Assembly (NCBI GenBank): GCA_934654805.1
Contig: CAKUGW010000048.1
Span: 1-22,014, forward strand
Reading direction: 5' to 3'
Length of the DNA stretch: 22,014 nt
Source of the DNA: an uncultured Kiritimatiellota bacterium
GTDB lineage: Bacteria > Verrucomicrobiota > Kiritimatiellia > RFP12 > UBA1067
Position 1 is the stretch's first letter. Each line of letters opens with the position of its first letter. A model generated the notes under the pieces. It did no database searches and had not been told where the DNA came from. It was given only the letters and a program-made list of their open reading frames with translations. Shown here in pieces: positions 21,992 to 22,014 of the stretch. The position numbers and the translations under genes are program-made.

Positions 21992-22014
21992 GATTGGCTG
22001 TTGTTGAAGGATGG

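Overview
This GC-rich window looks like a carbohydrate-degradation locus from a PVC-superphylum bacterium. The best guess is a gut-type Kiritimatiellota, with Lentisphaerota or Verrucomicrobiota as alternatives. The guess rests on gene content: large secreted LamG-type and PATR (autotransporter-associated beta-strand repeat) proteins, several secreted glycoside hydrolases, a XylR-like AraC regulator fused to a sugar-binding domain, and no SusC/SusD pair. It is inference from family content, not a database match.

Layout. Position 3-65 is the 3' tail of an unidentified plus-strand gene. A short convergent gap (66-221) holds hairpins and a two-unit GGGGACAGGCCCC-type repeat that runs into the end of an AraC/XylR-type regulator (222-1424, minus). 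A compact divergent promoter region (about 1425-1580) carries a tandem 11-bp operator-like repeat. It leads into a plus-strand operon at 1581-9611: a three-domain LamG protein, a clan GH-A hydrolase, a GH2 enzyme and a GH30 enzyme. That operon converges with one long block of minus-strand genes. Read in transcription order, the block is a beta-helix protein (21924-20173), a PATR protein (20176-17603), a second GH30 (17583-16147) and a GH106 alpha-L-rhamnosidase-like enzyme (16109-13278). After a 263-bp gap come a short sigma factor (13014-12496), a family-3 solute-binding lipoprotein (12479-11751) and a membrane PP2C phosphatase with a C-terminal GHKL kinase domain (11754-9751).

How it may work. 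The hydrolases and beta-helix/LamG proteins almost all carry export signals, so they probably act outside the cytoplasm on a complex glycan containing rhamnose and beta-linked sugars; the substrate cannot be fixed from sequence. The AraC-type protein is placed to sense a sugar and control the plus operon and itself. The sigma/lipoprotein/phosphatase-kinase trio looks like a self-contained envelope-signalling module: a periplasmic ligand binder, a membrane transducer with Cache-like sensor and partner-switching domains, and a sigma factor as output. It is the most unusual part of the window. The two GH30 genes are close paralogues in opposite orientation and bracket it, about 6.5 kb apart.

No rRNA, tRNA, CRISPR array, transposase or phage gene was seen. 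High GC produces many long antisense open frames that were rejected as shadows.
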